In this document: in pieces, positions 16,767-24,476 of the stretch
Numbering within the stretch: position 1 is the first letter of the stretch
Layout: each line of letters begins with the position of its first letter
DNA from: an uncultured Dehalococcoidia bacterium
Lineage (GTDB): Bacteria > Chloroflexota > Dehalococcoidia > Lucifugimonadales > UBA1123
NCBI GenBank assembly: GCA_951812505.1
Contig: CATOSI010000002.1
Span: 930,001-994,000, forward strand
Length of the DNA: 64,000 nucleotides
Direction of reading: 5' to 3'
Translations under genes and position numbers: made by a program
The notes under the pieces: generated by a model
Seen by the model: only the letters and a program-made list of their open reading frames with translations
What the model was told of the DNA's origin: nothing
Database searches by the model: none

Positions 16767-16872
16767 ATCTCACGTTTCCTAACCAAAACTTAACCAAACC
16801 GTCAACCAGATTCCTTGGACGTGTTTTGTGTGGAGAGTCAGCTCCATTCGGTCAGTATAACCCCACACCCCC

Positions 16873-17328
16873 TCAGAACCCATCCCACCCCGGTATCGCC
16901 GACGACTGCCGCACCCACTCCTCCATCTGTTCCTCGTCGAACTCGCCCTCGTAGATGTCCACCCAGCGCGAGTCCGGGTCCTTGCCTGAGCCCGGCGGTT
17001 CGGGGTCGAGGTCTGCGCCGTTCACGAAAGTCACCTTCACATAGCGGGTGAACACGTGATAGCTGACGAACCACCCCTCGCCCTCCACCCCGTACCAGGG
17101 CGAATTCCACCTCACCGCCTTCCGAACGTCGGGCACCGTCCGAACGATCAGATCGTCCAGCTGCCGACCGAGGTCGCTCTTCCAGCCCGGCATGTGCGCG
17201 ATGTACTTCTGCACCGGAGCGTCCCCGTCCGCCTTCGCTATCTGCGGATTGCCGCCCGACAGCAGCCTTACCTCTCCGTCGGCATTCTCTGAGGACTTCT
17301 TATATGCGTTCTTCGTCTTTCTCGCCAT
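16873..17328 (-). CDS. DUF1801 domain protein
   Basis: 151 residues of the DUF1801 (YdhG-like) family. Marks are VQKYIAHMPGWKSDLGRQLDDLI, then VRKAVRWNSPWYGVEGEGWFVSY and VKVTFVNGADLDP, the usual pattern of a small cytoplasmic alpha/beta protein. Some relatives have been linked to iron handling, but no biochemical function is established for this group. A basic N-terminal tail (MARKTKNAYKK) may be flexible. It is a single gene between the large ATPase gene and a membrane protein gene, all on the - strand with gaps over 100 bases. Confidence 0.8.
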   Translation of the reverse strand: MARKTKNAYKKSSENADGEVRLLSGGNPQIAKADGDAPVQKYIAHMPGWKSDLGRQLDDLIVRTVPDVRKAVRWNSPWYGVEGEGWFVSYHVFTRYVKVTFVNGADLDPEPPGSGKDPDSRWVDIYEGEFDEEQMEEWVRQSSAIPGWDGF

Positions 17329-17528
17329 TGCGTTCGCTCCAATCCGCGCTTCGCGTCGCTGAATAAGTTGGGAAGAATGCGATAGTCTAACCCGGCGGGT
17401 TTGCGAACTTTCGTTCCGCCACCCGTTTCCAGTTTACGCCAAACCCCCGGTCGCCTCAAGGGACTTTAGCTACAGAAAGCTGGAAATTCCGGCGGCACGT
17501 CCATGTCGGCCACCCAATCGGCCAGAGG

Positions 17529-18260
17529 TTAGCCGGAGGAACTCTCCTCGGCGAACTCGTTCCGTCCTTGGTACATGCCGTACCCGATGATGATAAAGCA
17601 GATTCCCCCAGTGTAGAGGGCTATGTTGTTTACCAGAAGCAGGGACTGGATGCCCAGGTCGGGAGCGCTCATCGCAAACATGAAGTTGACCAGCCCTACG
17701 AGTCCGGCGACCGCCATAACGTAGGCTGCGCCTTTGTAGAGATTCATCGAGGCGAACCGTTTGGACAGCCCCAGGCCGACCATAATGGACGCCAGCGGGT
17801 ACAGCGCCACAAATGCCAACGTAACCGCGATCATGTCTAGGTGCACGGCCAGAGCTGCGGCCTCGAACTCTGCCGAGGACGGAGACCCGCCGGTGGCCAG
17901 ATCGCTGCGTTGCATCAGGTGGATTACGAAGTGCCGCATCCCCGTAGTGATGATGAGGATGCCCCATTCGATGATGGAGGTGATGATGCCGAATTGCAGG
18001 AGTTTGCCTCCCAGACCGGCTTGCTGGCTCGCCAGGGGGTAGATACTCAGGAGGCCGAAGGTCATCAGCAGCAGCGAAATGAGCGTGATGAACGTCACCC
18101 AATGCGCCAGGATCGCCGAATCGCCCAGGGCGTCCCGCGCTGCGACAAAATCGGTCTGGTCCACCGGGTTTATGAAAGCGTACCCCGGCATGAATATCGG
18201 AGCCACGAAGGCCAGGACCACACCGGCTATCAATGAGATACCTGCATATCTGATCGTCAT
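17529..18260 (-). CDS. Multi-pass membrane protein, function unknown (DUF4386-like)
   Basis: 243 residues with about six or seven hydrophobic segments, beginning with an N-terminal helix (IRYAGISLIAGVVLAFVAPIF) and ending in YTGGICFIIIGYGMYQ. Short loops carry charged residues such as FINPVDQTDFVAARDALGD, predicted outside. The overall pattern recalls DUF4386-type proteins, but I see no decisive motif. The start ATG 18260 is preceded by GGGGGCAGAT. It is transcribed away from the RND exporter with 476 bases between. Confidence 0.65.
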   Translation of the reverse strand: MTIRYAGISLIAGVVLAFVAPIFMPGYAFINPVDQTDFVAARDALGDSAILAHWVTFITLISLLLMTFGLLSIYPLASQQAGLGGKLLQFGIITSIIEWGILIITTGMRHFVIHLMQRSDLATGGSPSSAEFEAAALAVHLDMIAVTLAFVALYPLASIMVGLGLSKRFASMNLYKGAAYVMAVAGLVGLVNFMFAMSAPDLGIQSLLLVNNIALYTGGICFIIIGYGMYQGRNEFAEESSSG

Positions 18261-18736
18261 ATCTGCCCCCTTTGCCCAAGCGTCGTAGTGATCCTGTAAG
18301 GAAATCCCAAGTCAACACTCCAGATTGTGAGGCAAAGCATAGCACCAGGCGCAACAGTCAACAAGCGTCGAAATTCGATGGGACCTTTGCACAACTACCG
18401 TCATTCCCGTGAAAACGGGAACCCCGAAGGGCTCGCCGCTCGGCAATCCAGGGGTGAGGGAGTGGTGTAGGTAGCTAGGAATTCCAAGCCGTCTCATCCG
18501 TTCAGGTCCCCGGCATCGCAGAGGATCAGGGTTTCGCAAAGGTCTTATGCGATGGAACTCGGCGCACGTCACACTGTGGTAATATCATCGAAATATAGCT
18601 GGCGCCCCCTGTGAGATATCATAGAGGAACCAGAATTAGTGGAATATACGACAGACAAAGATACCCAGAGGAAAGTAAGGAACGTATCTGCCCCCGATCT
18701 AACTCAAATTTGTATTCTTCAGGTGCAGAGTAAGTA
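18261..18736. other. Intergenic region between divergent membrane protein genes
   Basis: 476 bases without a convincing reading frame. It contains one family A repeat (18384-18453) with the extended form that also occurs at 34886: a broken palindrome followed by CCCCGAAGGGCTCGCCGCTC and GGCAATCCAG. The right-hand 150 bases are richer in A/T and presumably hold the promoter of the RND exporter. Confidence 0.5.
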
Positions 18737-21214
18737 ATGAACAACATCCTCGCTTGGCTAAGCCGGTTGGTCACGGCCCGCCCGTGGATCACGCTCGCCG
18801 CCCTTCTTATCGCCACCATCGTGATGGGTGCAGGGGGGACGCTGCGCGCGCCGCCCCCGGAATTTGCGGCAACGCTTCCAAAGGGGAACGCAGTCGCCGA
18901 AGCCCTGGACCAGATTGATGACCTGTTCGGGGACTCCGGCGATGTCAGGGTTGTAACGCTTCTCTTCCGTGGAGAGTCCATGACCCCCGGCGGACTCGGG
19001 CAGATGGCGTCCCTCGTCGAAGACATCGTCAGCGATCCGGGCGTACGAGAACTCCTGACGCCTACCGGTCCCGTCATCGCACCTTCGGCGCTGGTCATGG
19101 CCCTGCTCCAGGTGAACGACTTTGAGACAGTCACGCAGGCGGAGATTGACAATCTCCGTGGCCCCCCGGAGCTTCTCGCTGCGCTTGACGCGATGACGGG
19201 GACTGACTCCGACGGCACACAGGTAGCCGTCGCCTCGGTCCGCTTGCGCGATACTGGCGACGAGCGCGTTGTGGAGGCCGAACGGCGGATAGATGAACTG
19301 GCGTTGGGCGACGAAGGCCCGCTGCGCGTGAACAGCATCTCGTACACAGTGATCGAAGACGAGTCCCGGGAGGCCACCGAAACAGGGATGGCGCCTCTGA
19401 TAGGGCTGGCATTTCTGCTGATCGCCGCCCTGATCCTGCTCTTCATGCGCGCGGTCTCAGACTTGCTGCTCACTCTCGCGGGACTGATGACCTCGCTGAT
19501 ATGGATCATGGGGGCCGAGGGCTGGCTGGGGCCCAATGGGCTCGGCCTTACAGGGCCTCCGAACTCTTTGACGGCGATGGTGCCGATCATCGTGATCGGC
19601 CTCACGGTGGACTATGCGATCCAGGCGGTCTCGCACTACCGTGAACAGCGCGCTGCGGGCGAGCGGGTAGTGGAAGCCGTCCAGATAGGACTGCGAAACG
19701 TCATCGTTCCGCTATTGCTGGCAGCCGTTACAACTATCGTCAGCCTGCTGGTGGGCCTGTTCTCCCCGGTCGAAATAGTTGGCGACTTCGGGATCATCGC
19801 GGGGATGGGCGTGGGGATGAGCCTGATCGTGATGCTGACTCTGATTCCCGCTGGGCGGACGATCATAGACCGGCGGCGCGAGGCGCGAGGTGCGCTGCGG
19901 CCGCCCCGTCCGATTTCGGGCGCGCTGCCCGGCATCGAGCGAGTTGCGGAATTCCTGGGGAGACAAGTCACCCGCAGGCCAGCGCCATATATCATCGCAG
20001 TGGTTGCGGTGACGATCGGACTCGGATATGCGGCCACCGATATCAAGTCGGAATTCAGCATCCGCGATCTCCTTCCCAGGGGCGGTAGTGTGCTGGAGGA
20101 CCTGGACACCCTGGACACGGCCGTCGGCGGCTCGACGGAGATTACCAACGTTTTGGTGAAGGCCGAGGCCACCGAGGTCCGCACCCTCCTGAATTTGCAG
20201 GACCTCGGAATTGCATTTCAGGACGACCGGCGGCGCCCACCGGCGGCGGCCGGGCCGATTGTGACGTCGTACGAGCTGCTCATCCAGGACTGGATTACCG
20301 ACACCGGGGAGCCAGGCGACAGATATGACCCCGAACTCGCGGCGCTCTTCGAGGAAGCCTCTGGGGGAATTCGACTCGACCCGGGGCTGATGCAGGAGTT
20401 CATAGACAATCTCGAGGCGAAGGATCCCGCCATCGCGCGCAGCATCGTGAATGATCCTGATGGCATAGATACCATACTGGTCCAATTTCCGGCCTACACG
20501 GGCGATCCCGAGGCAAGCAGGCGGCTGCAGGAGGACATAGAAGATATCTGGTCCGGCGACGATGCCGCGATCACGGCGACTTCGGAGAGCATCATCTCGT
20601 TTGCGGTGACCGACGCGATCAGAGACCGACAGACAGAGTCTATTGCTACGACCATCGTGGTGGCCCTCGTCGTTCTCGCTTTCTTCTTCTGGCTGACGGT
20701 GCGCCAGCCGGCCCTGGCTCTGGTGGCAGTGGGACCGACCGCGCTCGTCCTCATCTCGGTGCTGGGCACGATGGCGCTGCTGGACATCCCGTACACGATT
20801 ATCACGTCCATCATCACGGCGCTTTCCATCGGGATCGGAGTGGACTATACCATCCACATGATCCATCGCTACCGTGAAGAGTTCACCCGCACGCGCAACC
20901 CGGAGATGGCGGCCGTTCAGACGCTGGCGACGACCGGTTCGGCATTGCTGGGCTCCGCGCTGACCACCGCGCTTGGGATCGGAGTGCTGGCGGCCTCGCC
21001 GCTGGCAGCGTCCCAGCAGTTCGGCATCACGGCGGCGATTACGATTGCGTACTCGCTGATAGTATCCGTGCTGGTGGTGCCCCCCGCGATGACGGTCTGG
21101 GGCGCGTATCAGAACATGAGGCTGCGCTCGATGATTCAGCGGCAGTGGGACGAACTGGACGTTGCGATAGACGAAATACACCGGAGTCGCGGCGGCGAAC
21201 AAGGCTCGTCATAA
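18737..21214 (+). CDS. RND superfamily (MMPL/HAE3-type) exporter
   Basis: 825 residues, built as two similar halves. Each half has an N-terminal transmembrane helix, a large soluble domain and a bundle of about five helices. The paired signatures GLTVDYAIQAVSHYREQ (first half) and GIGVDYTIHMIHRYREE (second half) are typical of MMPL/HAE3 transporters and include the acidic residue of proton transfer in the membrane. These proteins usually move lipids, hopanoids or other hydrophobic molecules. No membrane-fusion partner gene is beside it, which fits HAE3 rather than tripartite pumps. The ATG at 18737 has a weak ribosome site. Confidence 0.88.
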   Translation: MNNILAWLSRLVTARPWITLAALLIATIVMGAGGTLRAPPPEFAATLPKGNAVAEALDQIDDLFGDSGDVRVVTLLFRGESMTPGGLGQMASLVEDIVSDPGVRELLTPTGPVIAPSALVMALLQVNDFETVTQAEIDNLRGPPELLAALDAMTGTDSDGTQVAVASVRLRDTGDERVVEAERRIDELALGDEGPLRVNSISYTVIEDESREATETGMAPLIGLAFLLIAALILLFMRAVSDLLLTLAGLMTSLIWIMGAEGWLGPNGLGLTGPPNSLTAMVPIIVIGLTVDYAIQAVSHYREQRAAGERVVEAVQIGLRNVIVPLLLAAVTTIVSLLVGLFSPVEIVGDFGIIAGMGVGMSLIVMLTLIPAGRTIIDRRREARGALRPPRPISGALPGIERVAEFLGRQVTRRPAPYIIAVVAVTIGLGYAATDIKSEFSIRDLLPRGGSVLEDLDTLDTAVGGSTEITNVLVKAEATEVRTLLNLQDLGIAFQDDRRRPPAAAGPIVTSYELLIQDWITDTGEPGDRYDPELAALFEEASGGIRLDPGLMQEFIDNLEAKDPAIARSIVNDPDGIDTILVQFPAYTGDPEASRRLQEDIEDIWSGDDAAITATSESIISFAVTDAIRDRQTESIATTIVVALVVLAFFFWLTVRQPALALVAVGPTALVLISVLGTMALLDIPYTIITSIITALSIGIGVDYTIHMIHRYREEFTRTRNPEMAAVQTLATTGSALLGSALTTALGIGVLAASPLAASQQFGITAAITIAYSLIVSVLVVPPAMTVWGAYQNMRLRSMIQRQWDELDVAIDEIHRSRGGEQGSS

Positions 21215-21262
21215 GCGCCTCGAAGGCGTGGGTTCAAATGAACATACCCCCTCACCCTCAGC

Positions 21263-21502
21263 TCACAAGGGTATGTAAGCTGTAACAGGGATCGCGGTGG
21301 GCGCGACAAGCTCGATGCCAAGTTCTGCGCACCCGTCGAGATAGACATCTATCGAGATGCCGAATTCCCGCTTGATGCCCTCCACATCGGTCGCCTCGGC
21401 ATTCGCTATTGAGTATGGGCCGCTGTTGATTACTCTTGCGTGTAGGACCTCGGCCACATCGTCATAGACCACTTCGCCAATGTAGCCCTTGTACTCCAGC
21501 AT
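21263..21502 (-). CDS. HicB-like antitoxin domain protein, orphan
   Basis: 79 residues starting at ATG 21502 (MLEYKGYIGEVVYDDVAEVLHARVIN). This is the HicB partial RNase H-like fold; the first line is almost a consensus HicB N-terminus. The DVEGIKREFGISIDVYLDGCAELG segment also matches. The usual C-terminal DNA-binding helix-turn-helix or ribbon-helix-helix is short or missing (ending in AIPVTAYIPL). There is no hicA next to it, so it is an orphan antitoxin or a small ligand-binding protein. It lies 26 bases from a tRNA gene on the same strand. Confidence 0.7.
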   Translation of the reverse strand: MLEYKGYIGEVVYDDVAEVLHARVINSGPYSIANAEATDVEGIKREFGISIDVYLDGCAELGIELVAPTAIPVTAYIPL

Positions 21503-21528
21503 CACTCATTGTCTCCGATGGGAGGTCT

Positions 21529-21603
<75 letters not shown>

Positions 21604-22084
21604 ACGTGAGGGGTAGAACCTAGCCTAACTAAAGCTTTAGAAAAGTGTCAAGCAAATTCCCCAGCGTAGGACCTATTCAAAGACCCGCTCGGTTTCGCAT
21701 AGGACTACACAATGGCGTCCCATATGCGCTATAATACGAACATACAAACTAAATATGGAGAGCCGACCATGACGACCCCGGGCGCCAATATACATAAATA
21801 CGAATTTATGCAACCGGAACTTTGGGACAGTGAAAATTTTTCCCCATAGCTAAACTCAGGTCAATAACAGGCGTTCTAATTACCTGTTGCTCACCTGTCA
21901 AGCCACCTGTTACTTACCTGTTCCCTCCTGTTGCTTTATAAAAGATAGTATATGACCCCACCGCTCGACGGGAATCATTCGATTCAGACACTTAGAAGAC
22001 GTCGGATCCTAGGCGGGCCAACCTTGCAAACTCCCCCCGCTTGGGTTATAAATTGCGGCGGCAAATGGAAGAGGAGGTTACCCC
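21604..22084. other. Leader-like intergenic region with iterated ACCTGT repeats and a shared 24-base motif
   Basis: A TATAAT at 21730-21735 begins a 24-base motif (21729-21752, containing TACGAACATACAAACTAA) that recurs with one mismatch, inverted, at 53659-53682. A short frame with a ribosome site follows (21769-21849). Then come iterated (T/C)ACCTGTT elements between about 21870 and 21935, one of which can pair with AACAGG upstream. The dehydrogenase ATG is 350 bases after the motif. The layout suggests a long regulated leader or a small RNA rather than an empty gap. Confidence 0.5.
21769..21849 (+). CDS. Possible leader peptide, 26 residues
   Basis: The frame MTTPGANIHKYEFMQPELWD then SENFSP is preceded by GGAGAG at good spacing and lies 35 bases after a TATAAT. 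It is too short for a confident call. In the related region near 53.6 kb (- strand) a short frame with GAN at a comparable place is only 11 codons, so peptide sequence is not conserved. It could be a regulatory leader peptide or chance. Confidence 0.3.
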   Translation: MTTPGANIHKYEFMQPELWDSENFSP

Positions 22085-23059
22085 ATGAAAGCCGCCCGAA
22101 TCAGCGCTCCCAAGACATGGGAGATAATGGACGTCGACACACCCGCCATCCAGGATGGGCAGTGCCTGATCAAGCTCGAACGATGGTCCGTCTGCGGAAG
22201 CGACATCCGCCACGGATACGGCGACGTCTATCCCGAAGAAGAATACCCGATGAAAGTCGGCGGACCCTGCCACGAGTGCGCCGGAACCATAGTCGAGAGC
22301 CGCAGCGACCGGTTCCGCGAGGGACAGCGCGTAATCGTGCTCCCCGGCGTGGATGGCAACGGCGGACTCGTCGAGTACATGTCCAGCACACCCGACCGCA
22401 TGGTCGCGTTGCCCGACCAGGGCTCCCTCGACGACTGGATAATGTGCCAGCCCTCCGGCACCGTGCTCTACTCCTGCCAGCAGATGGACACCATTCTCGG
22501 CAAGCGCGTGCTCATCTTCGGGCAGGGCAGCATCGGACTGTCCTTCACTGCCATAACCGCCCGCTCCGGCGCCCGCCAGGTCATAGCAGTGGACCTCGAG
22601 GACTACCGTCTCGAGTACTCGAAGAAGTTCGGCGCCACCCACACCATCAACCCTACGAAGGACAACCTCGACGAGGCCATCGCCGAGATAACCGGCGGAC
22701 GCGGAGCCGAGATCTCCGTCGAGGCCGCCGGATACCCCGACACCCTGAACAACGTCTTCAAGCACGTCTCCAAGTTCGGACGCTGCATCATCTTCGGACT
22801 GATTGGCGGCACCGAGGAGATGACCCCGCTCCACTTCAGGCAGTTCTTCGGCAATACGCCCACCATCGTCCCCACTGCCGGCGCGGCAAGCGGTGACGCC
22901 GTCGGACACATCGAGCGCATGGTCGAACTCAAGGAGCGCGGCTGGTGGGACCCCGGCGAAATGGTCACACACCGCATGTCCTTCGACGACGTCAAGCCCG
23001 CCTACGACATGTACGAAAACCGCGACGACGAAGTCGTCAAGGTAGTCATGAGCATGTAA
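22085..23059 (+). CDS. Zinc-type medium-chain alcohol/polyol dehydrogenase, copy 1
   Basis: 324 residues of the MDR superfamily. Catalytic zinc ligands appear as C37 (SVCGSD) and H63-E64 (GPCHECAG). The structural-zinc loop with four clustered cysteines is absent. The coenzyme domain has GQGSIG (146-151) and an acidic D170 at the end of the second strand, which favours NAD over NADP. The ATG follows a strong AGGAGG. A second, closely similar gene starts 333 bases downstream (shared blocks include the first 10 residues and EEEYPM), so the pair arose by tandem duplication. The substrate is likely a polyol or hydroxy acid. Confidence 0.88.
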   Translation: MKAARISAPKTWEIMDVDTPAIQDGQCLIKLERWSVCGSDIRHGYGDVYPEEEYPMKVGGPCHECAGTIVESRSDRFREGQRVIVLPGVDGNGGLVEYMSSTPDRMVALPDQGSLDDWIMCQPSGTVLYSCQQMDTILGKRVLIFGQGSIGLSFTAITARSGARQVIAVDLEDYRLEYSKKFGATHTINPTKDNLDEAIAEITGGRGAEISVEAAGYPDTLNNVFKHVSKFGRCIIFGLIGGTEEMTPLHFRQFFGNTPTIVPTAGAASGDAVGHIERMVELKERGWWDPGEMVTHRMSFDDVKPAYDMYENRDDEVVKVVMSM

Positions 23060-23392
23060 CCAACCTGCGAAGTCCCTCCCCCCAGGGCTCACAGGGATAT
23101 GTAAATGAGCAATACGGCTATGAATGTCGGCAGAATTCCCCTCTCACTCTGGGCTGAAGAGGGTATGTAAATCAATGAACCGTTCGTCCTGAGCCTGTCG
23201 TCCTGAGCCTGTCGAAGGACGAGTCCCAAAGTCCCTTCCCCCTTGACGGGGGAAGGTTAGGATGGGGGTGAAATCCCTTCCGATTGGGTTTTGAGATAGT
23301 CACTAAATACCTACCTCTCTCAACCCTTGATGGGTGAGGGTGATCCAAATTGAAAACTAAGTACTAAAGACTAACAACGGAGGAACTCCCCA
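23060..23392. repeat. Intergenic repeats between the tandem dehydrogenases (families B and C)
   Basis: The gap holds two repeat types. At 23183-23222 is a GTCCTGAGCCTGTCG element, once in short form and once complete with GAAGGACGAG, an inverted repeat of TCGTCC and GGACGA known from many genomes. At 23231-23273 is a family B copy nearly identical to 12314-12356. No reading frame is convincing. AACGGAGGA precedes the second dehydrogenase ATG. Confidence 0.6.
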
Positions 23393-24373
23393 ATGAAAGC
23401 AGCCCGAATCAGCGCCCCCAAGACCTGGGAGGTGTTGGACATCGAAACGCCCGCCATCCAGGACGGCCAGTGCCTCATAAAGCTCGAAACCTGGTCTGTG
23501 TGCGGCAGCGACATCCGCCACGGCTACGGACCCGTCCACCCCGAGGAAGAGTACCCCATGCGAATGGGCGGCCCCTGCCACGAGTGCGCCGGCACCATAG
23601 TCGAAAGCCGCACCGACGAATTCCAGGTCGGACAGCGCGTCATTGTCCTGCCCAGCAGGGACAGCACCGGCGGACTCGTCGAGTATCTCCCCGGCACCCC
23701 TGATCGCATGGCCCTGCTCCCCGACGAAGGTGACATCGACGAGTGGGTCATGTGCCAGCCCTCGGGCACCGTACTCTACTCCTGCCAGAAGATGGGAACG
23801 ATTCTTGGCAAGAACGTAGTCGTATTCGGGCAGGGCAGCATCGGCCTGTCTTTCACCGCCATCACCGCACGCGCGGGAGCGCGCAAGGTCATCGCAGTTG
23901 ATCCCGAGGACAACAGGCTCGACTTCGCCAAACGATTCGGCGCGACCCACACCATCAACCCCACCAAAGACAACCTCGATGAGGCGATGGCCGAACTCAC
24001 CGGCGGCGAGGGCGCCGAGATAGCGGTCGAGGCCGCCGGATACCCCGATTCGCTCAACAACACCTTCAAGCATGTCAGCTCCAATGACGGCCGCGTGATC
24101 ATCTTCGGCATCCAGGAGGGTGGAGGCGACGGCACCATCCCCCTCGTATTCCGAAGTATGTTCAAAGAGGGCATCACCGTCGTCCCGACGCAGGGCGCAG
24201 CCAGCGCCGACGCCATAGATCACATCCAGACGATGGTCGAGCTGAAGCAGCGCGGCTGGTGGGACCCAGGCGAAATGGTCACCCACCGCATGAACTTCGA
24301 CGACGTCAAAGCCGCCTACGATATGTACGAAAACATCGAAGACGACGTAGTCAAGGTCGTAATGAATATGTAG
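23393..24373 (+). CDS. Zinc-type medium-chain alcohol/polyol dehydrogenase, copy 2
   Basis: 326 residues, paralogous along its whole length to the upstream dehydrogenase. It keeps C37 and H63-E64 as zinc ligands, GQGSIG for coenzyme, and an acidic residue (D170) after it. It also lacks the four-cysteine structural zinc loop. Differences concentrate around residues 210-250 (SNDGRVIIFGIQEGGGDGT versus SKFGRCIIFGLIGGTEE), which line the coenzyme/substrate domain interface, so specificity may differ. The pair may have been kept after duplication for two related substrates. Confidence 0.88.
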   Translation: MKAARISAPKTWEVLDIETPAIQDGQCLIKLETWSVCGSDIRHGYGPVHPEEEYPMRMGGPCHECAGTIVESRTDEFQVGQRVIVLPSRDSTGGLVEYLPGTPDRMALLPDEGDIDEWVMCQPSGTVLYSCQKMGTILGKNVVVFGQGSIGLSFTAITARAGARKVIAVDPEDNRLDFAKRFGATHTINPTKDNLDEAMAELTGGEGAEIAVEAAGYPDSLNNTFKHVSSNDGRVIIFGIQEGGGDGTIPLVFRSMFKEGITVVPTQGAASADAIDHIQTMVELKQRGWWDPGEMVTHRMNFDDVKAAYDMYENIEDDVVKVVMNM

Positions 24374-24476
24374 CCTGCTTACCTTGATCGACAGGGAGCG
24401 TCCATCACCCTTGAACGCTGAATTGACCGGGGCTGTATGCTGTATAGTAACACCATCCCCGCCGAGGTCTTTACTT

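Noticed and set aside
19712-21202. 496-residue - strand frame
   Set aside because: It lies opposite the RND exporter, with low-complexity Arg/His content and no signatures.
21729-21752. LexA/SOS box reading of CGAACATACAAACT
   Set aside because: Only the left half fits the Gram-positive SOS consensus; the right half lacks GTTC symmetry.
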